Shown: positions 53,250 through 61,980 of the stretch, one piece after another
Position numbering within the stretch: position 1 is the first letter of the stretch
Layout: the number at the start of each line of letters is the position of its first letter
NCBI GenBank assembly: GCA_910585725.1
Contig: CAJUFA010000009.1
Coordinates: forward strand, 50,650 to 114,649
Length of the DNA stretch: 64,000 nucleotides
DNA from: an uncultured Dorea sp.
GTDB taxonomy: Bacteria > Bacillota > Clostridia > Lachnospirales > Lachnospiraceae
Reading direction: 5' to 3'
Notes under the pieces: generated by a model
Seen by the model: the letters and a program-made list of their open reading frames with translations, nothing else
What the model was told of the DNA's origin: nothing
Database searches by the model: none
Position numbers and translations under genes: made by a program

Positions 53250-53764
53250 GGATGAAAACGGCAGTCAAAGAATGTTTTCATATGATTGTAATACCTGTAC
53301 TACTTGCTCTTTTCTGCAGTAAGGTATTGATTGTGAATGCAAATATTCCGTCTGGTTCGATGGAGGATACCATTCATCCGGGGGACCGGGTTATCGGATC
53401 TCGTCTGGCATATCTGGGGAAGGATCCCCAGAGAAAGGATATCATTATCTTTCGATATCCGGACGATGAGTCGCAGGTCTTTATCAAGAGGATTATCGGG
53501 CTTCCCGGTGAGAAAGTTCAGATTGTTGACGGAGAGGTATATATAGACGATTCTGAGATACCGTTGGACGAGGTATATTTAAAAGGGATTCCGGAGGGAA
53601 GTTTCGGCCCTTATGAGGTTCCGGAGGATTCCTATTTTGTAATGGGAGATAACAGGAATAATTCACACGATTCCCGCTTTTGGGAGCATCATTATGTGGA
53701 ACGGGACGCTATCCTTGCAGAAGCGAAGTTTCAGTATTATCCCCGTATCAGGAAAGTAGAATGA
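53243..53764 (+). CDS. lepB: signal peptidase I
   Basis: 173 residues; single N-terminal TM helix (about 12-33), catalytic Ser39 in IPSGSMEDTIHPGD, general base Lys82 in VFIKRIIGLPGE, and box E GDNRNNSHDSRFW. Cleaves secretory signal peptides at the outer membrane face. ATG 53243 has GGAGAG 6 bp upstream and overlaps the HAD gene; ATG 53252 is an alternative. Confidence 0.93.
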   Translation: MVRMKTAVKECFHMIVIPVLLALFCSKVLIVNANIPSGSMEDTIHPGDRVIGSRLAYLGKDPQRKDIIIFRYPDDESQVFIKRIIGLPGEKVQIVDGEVYIDDSEIPLDEVYLKGIPEGSFGPYEVPEDSYFVMGDNRNNSHDSRFWEHHYVERDAILAEAKFQYYPRIRKVE

Positions 53765-53773
53765 CGGAAAGTA

Positions 53774-53803
53774 TTGAATTTCCTGTTTAGATTGGTGTAT
53801 ACT
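53774..53803 (+). promoter_or_regulatory. nitroreductase promoter
   Basis: TTGAAT (53774-53779), 18 bp, TATACT (53798-53803). Confidence 0.6.
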
Positions 53804-53842
53804 AAGGAAAAGAATTTTATAATTTAAGAAGAGGTGTTAGAT

Positions 53843-54367
53843 ATGGATTTACTGGAGGTTATGAGAAGCCGCAGGAGTGTAAGGACTTATACGGGAGAAA
53901 CGGTTCCGGAAGAGAAAGTCGATCAGATCTTAAAGGCGGGACTTTTATCTGCGTCGGGAAAGAACTTAAAACCATGGGAATTTATTGTAGTTCGTGACAA
54001 AGAGGTTCTGGCAAAGCTTACGAAGAGCAGAGCGGCGGGCGCCGCTATGATCGAGCATGCGGATTGTGCAATTGTAGTCGTGGGAGATACTGAGAAGACG
54101 GATGTCTGGACAGAGGATTGTTCTGCTGCTATGACGAATATGCATCTGATGGCAGATTATCTTGGTGTCGGAAGCTGTTGGGTTCAGGGAAGACTGCGTG
54201 AGGCTTCTGACGGAAGAACTACGGAGGATTTCATTCGGGAGCTGCTTTCAATTCCGGATAAGTACGGTGTAGAAGCAGTATTGTCGCTGGGAATTACGAA
54301 GGATCATCCGGCGGCATACTCTGTGGACGAGCTGCCGATGGAAAAGGTTCATAAAGAGAAATTCTAA
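53843..54367 (+). CDS. nitroreductase family protein
   Basis: 174 residues from ATG 53843 (AAGAGG 8 bp upstream). FMN-binding pattern MRSRRSVRTYTGETVP at residues 6-21, SASGKNLKPWEFIVV, and GVGSCWVQGR. Uses NAD(P)H and FMN to reduce nitro or related electrophiles; many clostridial members have unknown substrates. Last gene before the base composition drops at the CRISPR locus. Confidence 0.9.
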   Translation: MDLLEVMRSRRSVRTYTGETVPEEKVDQILKAGLLSASGKNLKPWEFIVVRDKEVLAKLTKSRAAGAAMIEHADCAIVVVGDTEKTDVWTEDCSAAMTNMHLMADYLGVGSCWVQGRLREASDGRTTEDFIRELLSIPDKYGVEAVLSLGITKDHPAAYSVDELPMEKVHKEKF

Positions 54368-54483
54368 AAAGCGGGTTATATGGAATTTTATAAAGATTAT
54401 CTGGAGGGGCGCTTTATTTTATGAAGGTGTCCCTTTTATGTTGTAGAAGTGTTTCACACGATAATTTGTCTAACTGCTGCCAT

Positions 54484-54526
54484 TATAATGTTAACTTTAC
54501 AAATAAAGGTAAAAAAGTTAAAATTA
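54484..54526 (+). promoter_or_regulatory. WYL gene promoter region with GTTAACTTT operator candidate
   Basis: TATAAT (54484-54489) is followed at once by GTTAACTTTAC (54490-54500), with an imperfect inverted partner GTAAAAAAGTTAA 8 bp further on. GTTAACTTT recurs upstream of cas9 at 55803-55811. Confidence 0.45.
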
Positions 54527-54589
54527 AATTGTCATGATCTTCTTTGTCATGTCGGATTTTTGGGTATAGATGTTTTGAAAGGAAATATT

Positions 54590-55576
54590 ATGGCGAGATC
54601 AAGTATGCAGAAGAAGAAAATATTGCTGGTTATGAAAGAATTGTTGGAAAAAACAGATGAGAATCATCCGTTGTCGATGCCGGATTTGATCTTGATGTTA
54701 TCTGAGAATGGGATATCGGCAGAAAGAAAGAGTATTTATCATGATATTGAAGTATTGAGGGAGTTTGGTATTGATATTGAGAATAGACGAGAAAAGCCTG
54801 CGGGATATTATGTTGCTAATCGTGATTTTGAACTTCCGGAACTAAAAATATTGGTAGATGCAGTACAGTGTACCAGATTTATTACAAAAAAGAAATCAGA
54901 TGAATTGATTCGAAAATTAGAGAATCTTGCAAGTAAATCACAAGCGGTACAATTGCAGAGGCAAGTTTTTATAGTTAATCGTAATAAGGTAATGAATGAA
55001 AATATATATTATAGTGTAGATCAGATTCACACTGCAATATCACAAAATGCTAAAATACGTTTTCAATATTTTGAATGGACAGTTGCCAAAAAGACGCGCC
55101 TTCGAAGGGAAGGAATGTTTTACGAGATCAGCCCATGGGCACTTACTTGGGATGATGAGAATTATTATATGATCGGATATGATCGTATGGGAGAATGCAT
55201 CAAGCATTATCGTGTTGATAAGATGATTAATTTGGAAGTAATGAAACGGTCAAGAGAAGGAAAAGAATTATTTGCCAGATTTGATCTCGTCAGTTATTCG
55301 CAGAAGGTATTCGGAATGTTTGGCGGAGAAGAGGAGGAAATCCGATTGGTGTGTAAAAATGAGTTGGCAGGTGTTATGATTGATCGATTTGGTAGAGAAG
55401 TCTCTCTTCGTCCTGTCGGAGATGAGTCATTTATTATTACAGTCAGAGTAAGTGTGAGTCGGCAATTCTTTGGGTGGTTGTTTGCGCTTGGGGATAGAGT
55501 AAGGATTGAGGGTCCATCCAGGGTTGCGGGGCAATTTATAGATCAAATGAAAGTAGTGAGTGAAGTTTACAAATAA
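54590..55576 (+). CDS. HTH/WYL regulator beside the CRISPR-Cas locus
   Basis: 328 residues from ATG 54590 (AAAGGAA upstream); 47 earlier in-frame codons look noncoding. N-terminal winged helix about 10-75 (LSMPDLILMLSENGISAERKSIYHDIEVL read across residues 29-57), WYL domain about 130-225 (ISPWALTWDDENYYMIGYD and IKHYRVDKM), and a C-terminal WCX-like region. WYL proteins are frequent CRISPR neighbours and can repress or tune cas genes through nucleotide ligands. It is AT-rich like the cas genes, so it probably moved with them. Confidence 0.85.
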   Translation: MARSSMQKKKILLVMKELLEKTDENHPLSMPDLILMLSENGISAERKSIYHDIEVLREFGIDIENRREKPAGYYVANRDFELPELKILVDAVQCTRFITKKKSDELIRKLENLASKSQAVQLQRQVFIVNRNKVMNENIYYSVDQIHTAISQNAKIRFQYFEWTVAKKTRLRREGMFYEISPWALTWDDENYYMIGYDRMGECIKHYRVDKMINLEVMKRSREGKELFARFDLVSYSQKVFGMFGGEEEEIRLVCKNELAGVMIDRFGREVSLRPVGDESFIITVRVSVSRQFFGWLFALGDRVRIEGPSRVAGQFIDQMKVVSEVYK

Positions 55577-55629
55577 ATGTTCGAAGATACAGGTAGGATT
55601 ATTGGACAGTTAAAATGTTAGAATAAAAG

Positions 55630-55746
55630 AAATAAAAAAGACCTGTTGCCAGATCTTTAAATTCTTCACAATGAAGCAAAAGGATTTGAATAAATTTTTA
55701 TTTGAACTCGTAGTGTAATCTCGTATGGTAGTGAATCATTCGAGAT
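55630..55746 (-). ncRNA. tracrRNA of the type II-A system
   Basis: On the complement, 55737-55701 is an anti-repeat: it pairs with the CRISPR repeat over ATTCACTACCATACG and ATTACACTAC, with a G-T wobble, an A/GAG internal bulge as in SpCas9 guides, and a lower stem UUCAAAU/GUUUGAG. Downstream come a short AATAAA/TTTATT nexus-like stem, a CTTCA/TGAAG hairpin (55675-55663) and a terminator AAAGATCTG-GCAA-CAGGTCTTT plus T-run (55657-55634). A consensus promoter lies at 55753-55781. Predicted length about 115 nt; it is transcribed away from cas9. Confidence 0.85.
55634..55658 (-). terminator. tracrRNA terminator
   Basis: Stem AAAGATCTG/CAGGTCTTT with one U-G pair and a GCAA tetraloop, then a run of T on the complement. 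Confidence 0.8.
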
Positions 55747-55752
55747 ATTTAC

Positions 55753-55781
55753 ACTATAAATGATAGAAGAAGATTTGTCAA
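55753..55781 (-). promoter_or_regulatory. tracrRNA promoter
   Basis: Complement TTGACA (55781-55776), exactly 17 bp, TATAGT (55758-55753); predicted start near 55746. The -10 box lies in a degenerate copy of the CRISPR repeat. Confidence 0.8.
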
Positions 55782-55802
55782 TACAGAATTTAAAAATATA
55801 GA

Positions 55803-55889
55803 GTTAACTTTTAGTCTATAATGTAATTAGAAATAGAGGATTAAATGTAAAGTTTAATTTGAAAGGTTTGAATGTAGGGCGAATATAAT
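55803..55889 (+). promoter_or_regulatory. cas operon promoter region
   Basis: Two TATAAT boxes occur upstream of cas9, at 55817-55822 and 55884-55889. The first follows GTTAACTTT (55803-55811); the second has TTGAAA (55859-55864) at 19 bp. Neither has an ideal -35, so the true start is unsettled and activation or repression is plausible. Confidence 0.4.
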
Positions 55890-55930
55890 AAAAGATACAA
55901 AAGCTAAATCTAGCAGACAGGAGGAAATCT

Positions 55931-58900
55931 ATGAGTGAACACACAGAGAAGAAATATTTCTTAGGATTGGACATCGGTACTGATTCTGTCGGGTGGGCAG
56001 TTACTGATTCGGAATATCGCATTTTAAGACGAAAAGGAAAGTCATTATGGGGAGTAAGGTTATTTGATGCGGCGAATACTGCGGCAGAACGTCGGACATT
56101 TCGGACAAACCGCAGGAGAATTCAAAGAAGAAAGCAGAGGGTTCGTTTATTACAGCAATTATTTGCAGAAGAAATGTCCAAAGTGGATCCAGGTTTTTTC
56201 CAGAGAATGTCAGATAGTGCATTTTGGCAGGAAGATAAGCAGGAGCATCAGATATATTCTTTGTTTGCATGTAAAAGTAATTTATTAGTCAATCCATCTC
56301 GGAGGATACTGCATAATGAAGAGGAATCTGAAGAATATACAGACGTAGATTATTACAGAGAATATCCTACTATTTATCACCTAAGAAGTGCGTTGATACA
56401 GGAGAAAAAGGAGTTTGATCTGCGTCTGGTCTACCTTGCCATCCATCATATGATGAAACACAGAGGACATTTTTTGTTTAATGGAAGTATCAATAATGTA
56501 ACCTCTTTTCATATGACATTTCAAACATTTGTGGATTGTCTTGCAGATGAACTCGGTGTAGAGTTGGAATGTGACTCGGAAGAAAGATTTGCGGAAATTT
56601 TAAAGGATAAGCATAGCAGAAAGACAGAAAAATGTTCTGGTTTAGAAGAATTATGCCATATTGAAAAATCAAACAAACAATTAAAGGAATTGATGAAATT
56701 AATTTCGGGTATGAAAGCCAGTTTAAGTATCCTATTTAGTGATGAAGATTTGGCGGAGATTGAACATAATAAGATCAACTTTTCAGAAAGCGATTATGAT
56801 GATATACGACTTGCTTTAGAGGATGAGATTCAGGAAAAGGTCGGAATTTTGGATGTTTTTCATGCAGTTTATAGCTGGGCAATTTTGGCTGATATTTTGA
56901 AAGGCGGAGAATATGAAGGTAATTCTTATCTGAGCATAGCAAAAGTTAATGCTTATCAAAAGCATGGTAAGGATCTGTGCATGTTAAAGAAGTTAGTGAA
57001 TGAGTATTGTCCTGATAATTATAAATCTTTCTTTTCATTAGCAGGGCGTGATAATTATTGTGCTTATGCAGGGTCTCTGAAAAGAAAGGGGAAGAAGCAA
57101 GCGATAAAGCGTTGCACCCAGGAAGATTTTTATAAAGCTTTGAAAAAAATGCTTAATAAAATGCCTTTGGAACAATCAGAGGTAAAGGATGTTCTACTGG
57201 AAATTGAAAATGGAACATTTTTACCACTGCAGGTAAGTAAGGATAATGGGGTGATTCCTTATCAGGTAAATAAAATCGAACTGGAGAAAATCTTACAGAA
57301 TGCAGAGAGGTATTTAACGTTTCTAAAAAATGTAGATAAGGAGTGTGGAAAAACAGTCAGTGAAAAGATTATAGATCTGTTTGAATTCCGTATTCCATAT
57401 TATGTAGGACCCCTTAATACGTCCAAGGGAGAGAACTGCTGGATGGTAAGAAAGAAAGAGGGAAAAATTTATCCTTGGAATTTTGATGAAAAAGTAAACT
57501 TGGATCAATCGGCAGAAGCGTTTATCCGTAGGATGACAAATCAATGTACTTATCTGATTCATGAAGATGTTGTACCTAAGAATTCTTTGCTTTATTCGGA
57601 ATTTATGGTATTAAATGAGTTAAATAATGTGAAAATACGTTCTGAAAAACTGCCAGTAGAATTAAAGCAGGAAATTCTTTCGAATGTATTTAAGAAACAG
57701 AAACAAGTGACAGGGAAAAAGTTGCTGAATTATCTGAATGCGAATGGATATGATGTGAAAAAAGAGGAATTGTCAGGATTTGACGGTAATTTTAAGTCTT
57801 CTATGTCTTCCTATATTACATTGAAAGAAAAAGTATTCGGTAAAGAACTGGAAAAATATAGTGTTTGGCAGATGGTAGAGGATATTATTCTGTGGATTAC
57901 TTTGTACGGAGAAGATCAGAAGATGCTTCGCAGAGTGATAAAAAGACATTATGGGGAGAAGTTGAGTGAAAAGCAGATAGAATCTCTGGTGAAATTAAAA
58001 TTCCAGGGATGGGGCAGATTATCCAGACGATTTTTGAATGAACTGGAGGGAGTTGACTGTGAAACCGGTGAGTGTATGACAATTATGAAAGGTCTTCGAA
58101 ATACTCAGAACAATCTGATGCAACTTTTAAGTCAGCAGTATACATTTATGGAAGTGATTGAGGAAGAAAATGGAGCGTATCATATCGATGAGATCACATA
58201 TGATAATTTGGTAAAAGATATGGTGATTTCACCTTCTGTAAAGAGAGCCGTCTGGCAGACTGTCCAGATCGTAGAGGAAGTTAAAGATGTGATGGGAGGT
58301 CAGCCGGAGAAGATATTTGTTGAGATGGCACGAAATGAGGGAGAAAAGAAGCGTACCGTTTCCAGAAAAGACAAATTAATGGAAGCATATGCGGCGATTA
58401 AAGATGAATCTCACCAGTGGCACGAAGAACTTCAAAAATATTCTGACGGAGATTTTAAGGCAATCAAATTATTTCTGTATTATACGCAGATGGGGCAGTG
58501 CATGTATACTGGAGAGAAGATAGATCTGTCGCAGTTGAATGATGCAACCATATGGGACAGAGATCACATCTATCCGCAGTCAAAAACGAAGGATGATAGT
58601 TTAGATAATTTGGTGTTGGTGGACCGAAGAGTTAACGCTAGAAAGAGCGATGGTATGCTTTCATCTAAAATTCAACAAAAAATGGGAAATACATGGATAT
58701 ATTTGAAAGAAAAAAAGCTTATCTCGGAAAAAAAATATGAACGTTTAACGAGGACGTCTCCTTTGACGGACGGAGAACTGGCCGGCTTTATTAATCGTCA
58801 GTTGGTAGAAACTCGCCAATCGTCTAAGGCAGTGGCAACACTTTTAAAACGAGTTTACGAAGACGCGGAAATTGTTTATGTAAAGGCGGAGGCGGTTTCG

Positions 58901-60043
58901 CGCTTTCGTAAAGATCACTTAGATTATATAAAAGTGCGTGATTTGAATGATTATCATCATGCAAAAGATGCTTACCAGAATATTGTGGTGGGAAATGTTT
59001 ATCATGAGAAATTTACCAGCAATCCTCTTCGTTGGTTAAAAGAAAACCGCGATACAAGATATAATTTAAATCAAATGTTTAATTTTGATTTGGAAAAAAA
59101 TGGGAGGCTGATATGGAGTAGAGGGAAGGAGGGGAGTATAAAGTGTGTGAATGATACACTATTAAGAAATGACATTCTTTTTACTCGATATGCATTTTGT
59201 AATAAGGGAGGATTCTTTAATCAGATGCTTGCAGCGGCTCCAGAGAATAAAGAAAAGGCGAAAGGCCTTGTATCAATTAAGAAGGGGATGGATACATGGA
59301 AATATGGTGGGTATACATCTGTAACTCCGTCGCATTTTATGCTGGTAGCTTCGAAGGATAAAAAGGGGGAAGAGATTAGAACGATAGAGACTGTACCATT
59401 GTATAGACAGAAGGAATTTAAAAAAAATACGGATGCATTGATACAATATTGTAAGGATTTTTATGGGTTGAAAAATCCGCGTGTAATTATACCATGCATT
59501 AAGAAGAATGCACGATTAATTATCAATGGATTTCCGATGCATTTGAAGGGCAGTACTGGAAAACAATTGATCTTACAGGGGGCAGTACAGTTATGTCTGG
59601 ATAAAGAAAAAGCTTCATATCTCAAAAAAATAACAAAGTATCTGGAGGAGAATGCTCAGAGAAGAGATAAACGTACTCTATTGGAAGTGCGTGATGTTAC
59701 CGGGATAAATAAAGAAGATAATACAGGAATGTATGATTTATTTATAGATAAACTAAGTAATACAATATATCAGTATCGTCCGGCGAATCCAAAGGATAAT
59801 CTTTTAAAAGGAAGAGATAGATTCTTGAATTTAGATTTGGCTGAACAATGTATTGTTCTGGGGGAAATATTACATTTATTCCAGTGTAAACCACTTACAG
59901 CAAATTTGACATTAATTGGAGCAGCTGGCAGGACGGGAATCATGCAGATAGGTAAAACGATTAGTAATTGTGATTCTGCAAAATTAGTCAGTCAGTCTGT
60001 AACAGGTATCAAAGAACAGGTGATAGACCTGCTAAGTATATGA
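55931..60043 (+). CDS. cas9: CRISPR-associated endonuclease Cas9, type II-A
   Basis: 1370 residues, near SpCas9 in size. RuvC-I Asp14 in LGLDIGTDSVGW; Arg-rich bridge helix about 54-75; REC lobe to about 780; RuvC-II Glu798 in IFVEMAR; HNH with Asp876, Asp878 and catalytic His879 in WDRDHIYPQS and the Asn-rich NARKSD end; RuvC-III His1010 and Asp1013 in HHAKDAY; PAM-interacting domain from about 1130. All nuclease residues are intact, so it should cut DNA with crRNA and the tracrRNA encoded at 55630. PAM unknown. AGGAGG 7 bp before ATG; stop overlaps cas1 by 4 bp. Confidence 0.97.
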   Translation: MSEHTEKKYFLGLDIGTDSVGWAVTDSEYRILRRKGKSLWGVRLFDAANTAAERRTFRTNRRRIQRRKQRVRLLQQLFAEEMSKVDPGFFQRMSDSAFWQEDKQEHQIYSLFACKSNLLVNPSRRILHNEEESEEYTDVDYYREYPTIYHLRSALIQEKKEFDLRLVYLAIHHMMKHRGHFLFNGSINNVTSFHMTFQTFVDCLADELGVELECDSEERFAEILKDKHSRKTEKCSGLEELCHIEKSNKQLKELMKLISGMKASLSILFSDEDLAEIEHNKINFSESDYDDIRLALEDEIQEKVGILDVFHAVYSWAILADILKGGEYEGNSYLSIAKVNAYQKHGKDLCMLKKLVNEYCPDNYKSFFSLAGRDNYCAYAGSLKRKGKKQAIKRCTQEDFYKALKKMLNKMPLEQSEVKDVLLEIENGTFLPLQVSKDNGVIPYQVNKIELEKILQNAERYLTFLKNVDKECGKTVSEKIIDLFEFRIPYYVGPLNTSKGENCWMVRKKEGKIYPWNFDEKVNLDQSAEAFIRRMTNQCTYLIHEDVVPKNSLLYSEFMVLNELNNVKIRSEKLPVELKQEILSNVFKKQKQVTGKKLLNYLNANGYDVKKEELSGFDGNFKSSMSSYITLKEKVFGKELEKYSVWQMVEDIILWITLYGEDQKMLRRVIKRHYGEKLSEKQIESLVKLKFQGWGRLSRRFLNELEGVDCETGECMTIMKGLRNTQNNLMQLLSQQYTFMEVIEEENGAYHIDEITYDNLVKDMVISPSVKRAVWQTVQIVEEVKDVMGGQPEKIFVEMARNEGEKKRTVSRKDKLMEAYAAIKDESHQWHEELQKYSDGDFKAIKLFLYYTQMGQCMYTGEKIDLSQLNDATIWDRDHIYPQSKTKDDSLDNLVLVDRRVNARKSDGMLSSKIQQKMGNTWIYLKEKKLISEKKYERLTRTSPLTDGELAGFINRQLVETRQSSKAVATLLKRVYEDAEIVYVKAEAVSRFRKDHLDYIKVRDLNDYHHAKDAYQNIVVGNVYHEKFTSNPLRWLKENRDTRYNLNQMFNFDLEKNGRLIWSRGKEGSIKCVNDTLLRNDILFTRYAFCNKGGFFNQMLAAAPENKEKAKGLVSIKKGMDTWKYGGYTSVTPSHFMLVASKDKKGEEIRTIETVPLYRQKEFKKNTDALIQYCKDFYGLKNPRVIIPCIKKNARLIINGFPMHLKGSTGKQLILQGAVQLCLDKEKASYLKKITKYLEENAQRRDKRTLLEVRDVTGINKEDNTGMYDLFIDKLSNTIYQYRPANPKDNLLKGRDRFLNLDLAEQCIVLGEILHLFQCKPLTANLTLIGAAGRTGIMQIGKTISNCDSAKLVSQSVTGIKEQVIDLLSI

Positions 60044-60912
60044 GTTGGCGGACAATTGTAATATCCCGAAGTGCAAAGTTGGATTACAAGTTGGATTATC
60101 TGGTAGTGCGTCAAGAAGAGATTACCCGGATTCATCTGAGTGAAGTATCTGTTCTTATGGTTGAATCGACAGCGGTATCATTGACGGCGGCATTATTGAA
60201 TGAATTGACTAAGAGGAAGATTAAAGTAATTTTTTGTGATGAGAAAAGAAATCCTTCGTCTGAGTTGATCTCTTATTATGGAAGTCATGATACAAGCGCT
60301 AAGATAAGAAAACAGATTGAATGGACTGCAGAAATGAAATTAATGGTTTGGACAGAAATTGTGACTGAGAAAATTCGAAAACAGATGGAGCTATTAAAAG
60401 ATTTGGAGAAGGAAGAAAGACATCTGTTAAAGGAATATTTAGAAGAAATCCAGCCAGGAGATTTGACAAACAGGGAAGGACATGCTGCAAAAGTATATTT
60501 TAATGCATTATATGGAATGCAGTTTACCAGAACAGCGGATATTCCGTATAATGCGGCATTGAATTATGGTTATAGTCTGATTTTATCTGTATGCAATAGA
60601 GAAATTACGGCAAATGGATATATTACGCAGCTTGGACTTTTCCATAACAATATGTTTAATCAATTTAACTTAGGATCAGATCTAATGGAACCATTTCGAA
60701 TTCTGGTGGATGAAGAAGTCTATCGGATGAAACCAGAGAAATTCGAACATGATGAAAAAATGCGGATGGTTAATATATTGAATAGAGAGGTTGTAATTGA
60801 TGGTAAGAGGAATTACTTGAATTATGCTATTAAAATATATTGTAAAAGTGTATTTGATGCTATGAACGAACGGGATATATCATTAATCAGGTTTTATAGA
60901 AATGAATTATAG
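60040..60912 (+). CDS. cas1: Cas1 integrase
   Basis: 290 residues, type II-A form. Metal ligands Glu146 ([16 protein letters not shown]), His202 (GLFHNN) and Glu217 (DLMEPFR) align with the SpyCas1 set. It integrates spacers with Cas2 and needs Csn2 and Cas9 in this subtype. ATGA overlap with cas9 and an 11-bp overlap with cas2 imply coupled translation. Confidence 0.96.
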   Translation: MSWRTIVISRSAKLDYKLDYLVVRQEEITRIHLSEVSVLMVESTAVSLTAALLNELTKRKIKVIFCDEKRNPSSELISYYGSHDTSAKIRKQIEWTAEMKLMVWTEIVTEKIRKQMELLKDLEKEERHLLKEYLEEIQPGDLTNREGHAAKVYFNALYGMQFTRTADIPYNAALNYGYSLILSVCNREITANGYITQLGLFHNNMFNQFNLGSDLMEPFRILVDEEVYRMKPEKFEHDEKMRMVNILNREVVIDGKRNYLNYAIKIYCKSVFDAMNERDISLIRFYRNEL

Positions 60913-61222
60913 ATACATGAGAATAATGGTGTTTTTTGATTTACCTACATTAACGGCAGGGAATCGAAGAGAGTATACAAAATTTCGCAAGTATTTGATA
61001 AAAAATGGATTTATTATGCTGCAGGAATCGGTTTACTGTAAATTGGCATTAAATTCAACTGTGTCAGAAGCAGTCACACAGGGAATTCGAAAGAACAAGC
61101 CGCAAGAGGGACTTGTGCAGGTGTTGACATTGACGGAGAAACAGTTTTCGAAAATGGAAATGATAACCGGAGAGTATAAGTCCGAAGTTCTGCAGAGTGA
61201 TAAGAGGCTGGTAGTATTATGA
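60902..61222 (+). CDS. cas2: Cas2
   Basis: 106 residues with ferredoxin-like fold; strand 1 is [11 protein letters not shown] with conserved Asp13, and FMLQESVY-like [11 protein letters not shown] follows. Structural dimer in the Cas1-Cas2 integrase. Overlaps csn2 by 4 bp. Confidence 0.95.
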   Translation: MNYRYMRIMVFFDLPTLTAGNRREYTKFRKYLIKNGFIMLQESVYCKLALNSTVSEAVTQGIRKNKPQEGLVQVLTLTEKQFSKMEMITGEYKSEVLQSDKRLVVL

Positions 61223-61902
61223 AATTGCTCCATAAAGATTTTAATTTTGCTTTTCATTTTAAAGAAAATATGAGAAGTCTATTGGTGATAGAACAGCCGA
61301 CAATATTTTTAAAAATAGTGAGAGAGTTGACGGAATGTGAGAATGAAGAAGAGTCACGATTTGTCTTATCTGAAAATGATGAGATTCTTAAAAAGAAAGA
61401 GAAATTAGTTTGTGTTATTAATCCGTTGTCAATATCATTGAATGAGCGAAAATTATTAAGTAGACTGGGAGAAATGTTGAAAAGAGAGATATTGTCAACG
61501 GAGTTGTTGATTGAAGGGAATCAGATATTATCAGATTTGGAGAGTTATATACTTAAAGTAGTACGCGATATGGAGTGGAATTTAAAATGTTCTGATAAAA
61601 TGGATATTCAAAGTTTGTTGAAAATTGCAGAAATTCGTTTCGAAGATACTCAGGAAACATTAGTAGAAAAGATAATAGATTATATGAAGGTATCGCAGGA
61701 ATTATTAGGAATCAGATGTTTTGTATTTGTTCATTTGTTGTCTTACTTGACGGAATACGAGACTGAAAAGTTTTATGAATATGTGTACTATCAAAAAATG
61801 AATGTGCTATTGTTGGAAAATAGACAACCGGATATAATCAATAGATTCTCTAATGTGATAATTATTGATAAGGACACTTGCGAAATCAATTTAAATATGT
61901 AA
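61219..61902 (+). CDS. csn2: Csn2, type II-A adaptation protein
   Basis: 227 residues, in the range of the short Csn2 group (about 220). N-terminal [21 protein letters not shown] and the later helix/strand [22 protein letters not shown] followed by [23 protein letters not shown] match Csn2. It forms a tetrameric ring around DNA ends during spacer capture. Its presence fixes the subtype as II-A. The array starts 78 bp after the stop. Confidence 0.92.
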   Translation: MKLLHKDFNFAFHFKENMRSLLVIEQPTIFLKIVRELTECENEEESRFVLSENDEILKKKEKLVCVINPLSISLNERKLLSRLGEMLKREILSTELLIEGNQILSDLESYILKVVRDMEWNLKCSDKMDIQSLLKIAEIRFEDTQETLVEKIIDYMKVSQELLGIRCFVFVHLLSYLTEYETEKFYEYVYYQKMNVLLLENRQPDIINRFSNVIIIDKDTCEINLNM

Positions 61903-61980
61903 TGATATACTATAGTATGAAGTTACGGTGTTGTGGTGGCATTTTTACTCGCCCGATTTATATGAAATATGAAGTTTGAG
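61903..61980 (+). promoter_or_regulatory. CRISPR leader
   Basis: 78 bp between csn2 and repeat 1. It holds a perfect 12-bp palindrome ATACTATAGTAT (61907-61918) and ends in GTTTGAG at the repeat boundary, matching the TTTGAG leader-anchoring sequence that directs integration in type II-A systems. Confidence 0.7.

Noticed and set aside
55700..55740. Isolated forward CRISPR repeat upstream of cas9
   Set aside because: The + strand does resemble the repeat, but with a promoter, bulge pattern and terminator on the complement it is best read as the tracrRNA anti-repeat.
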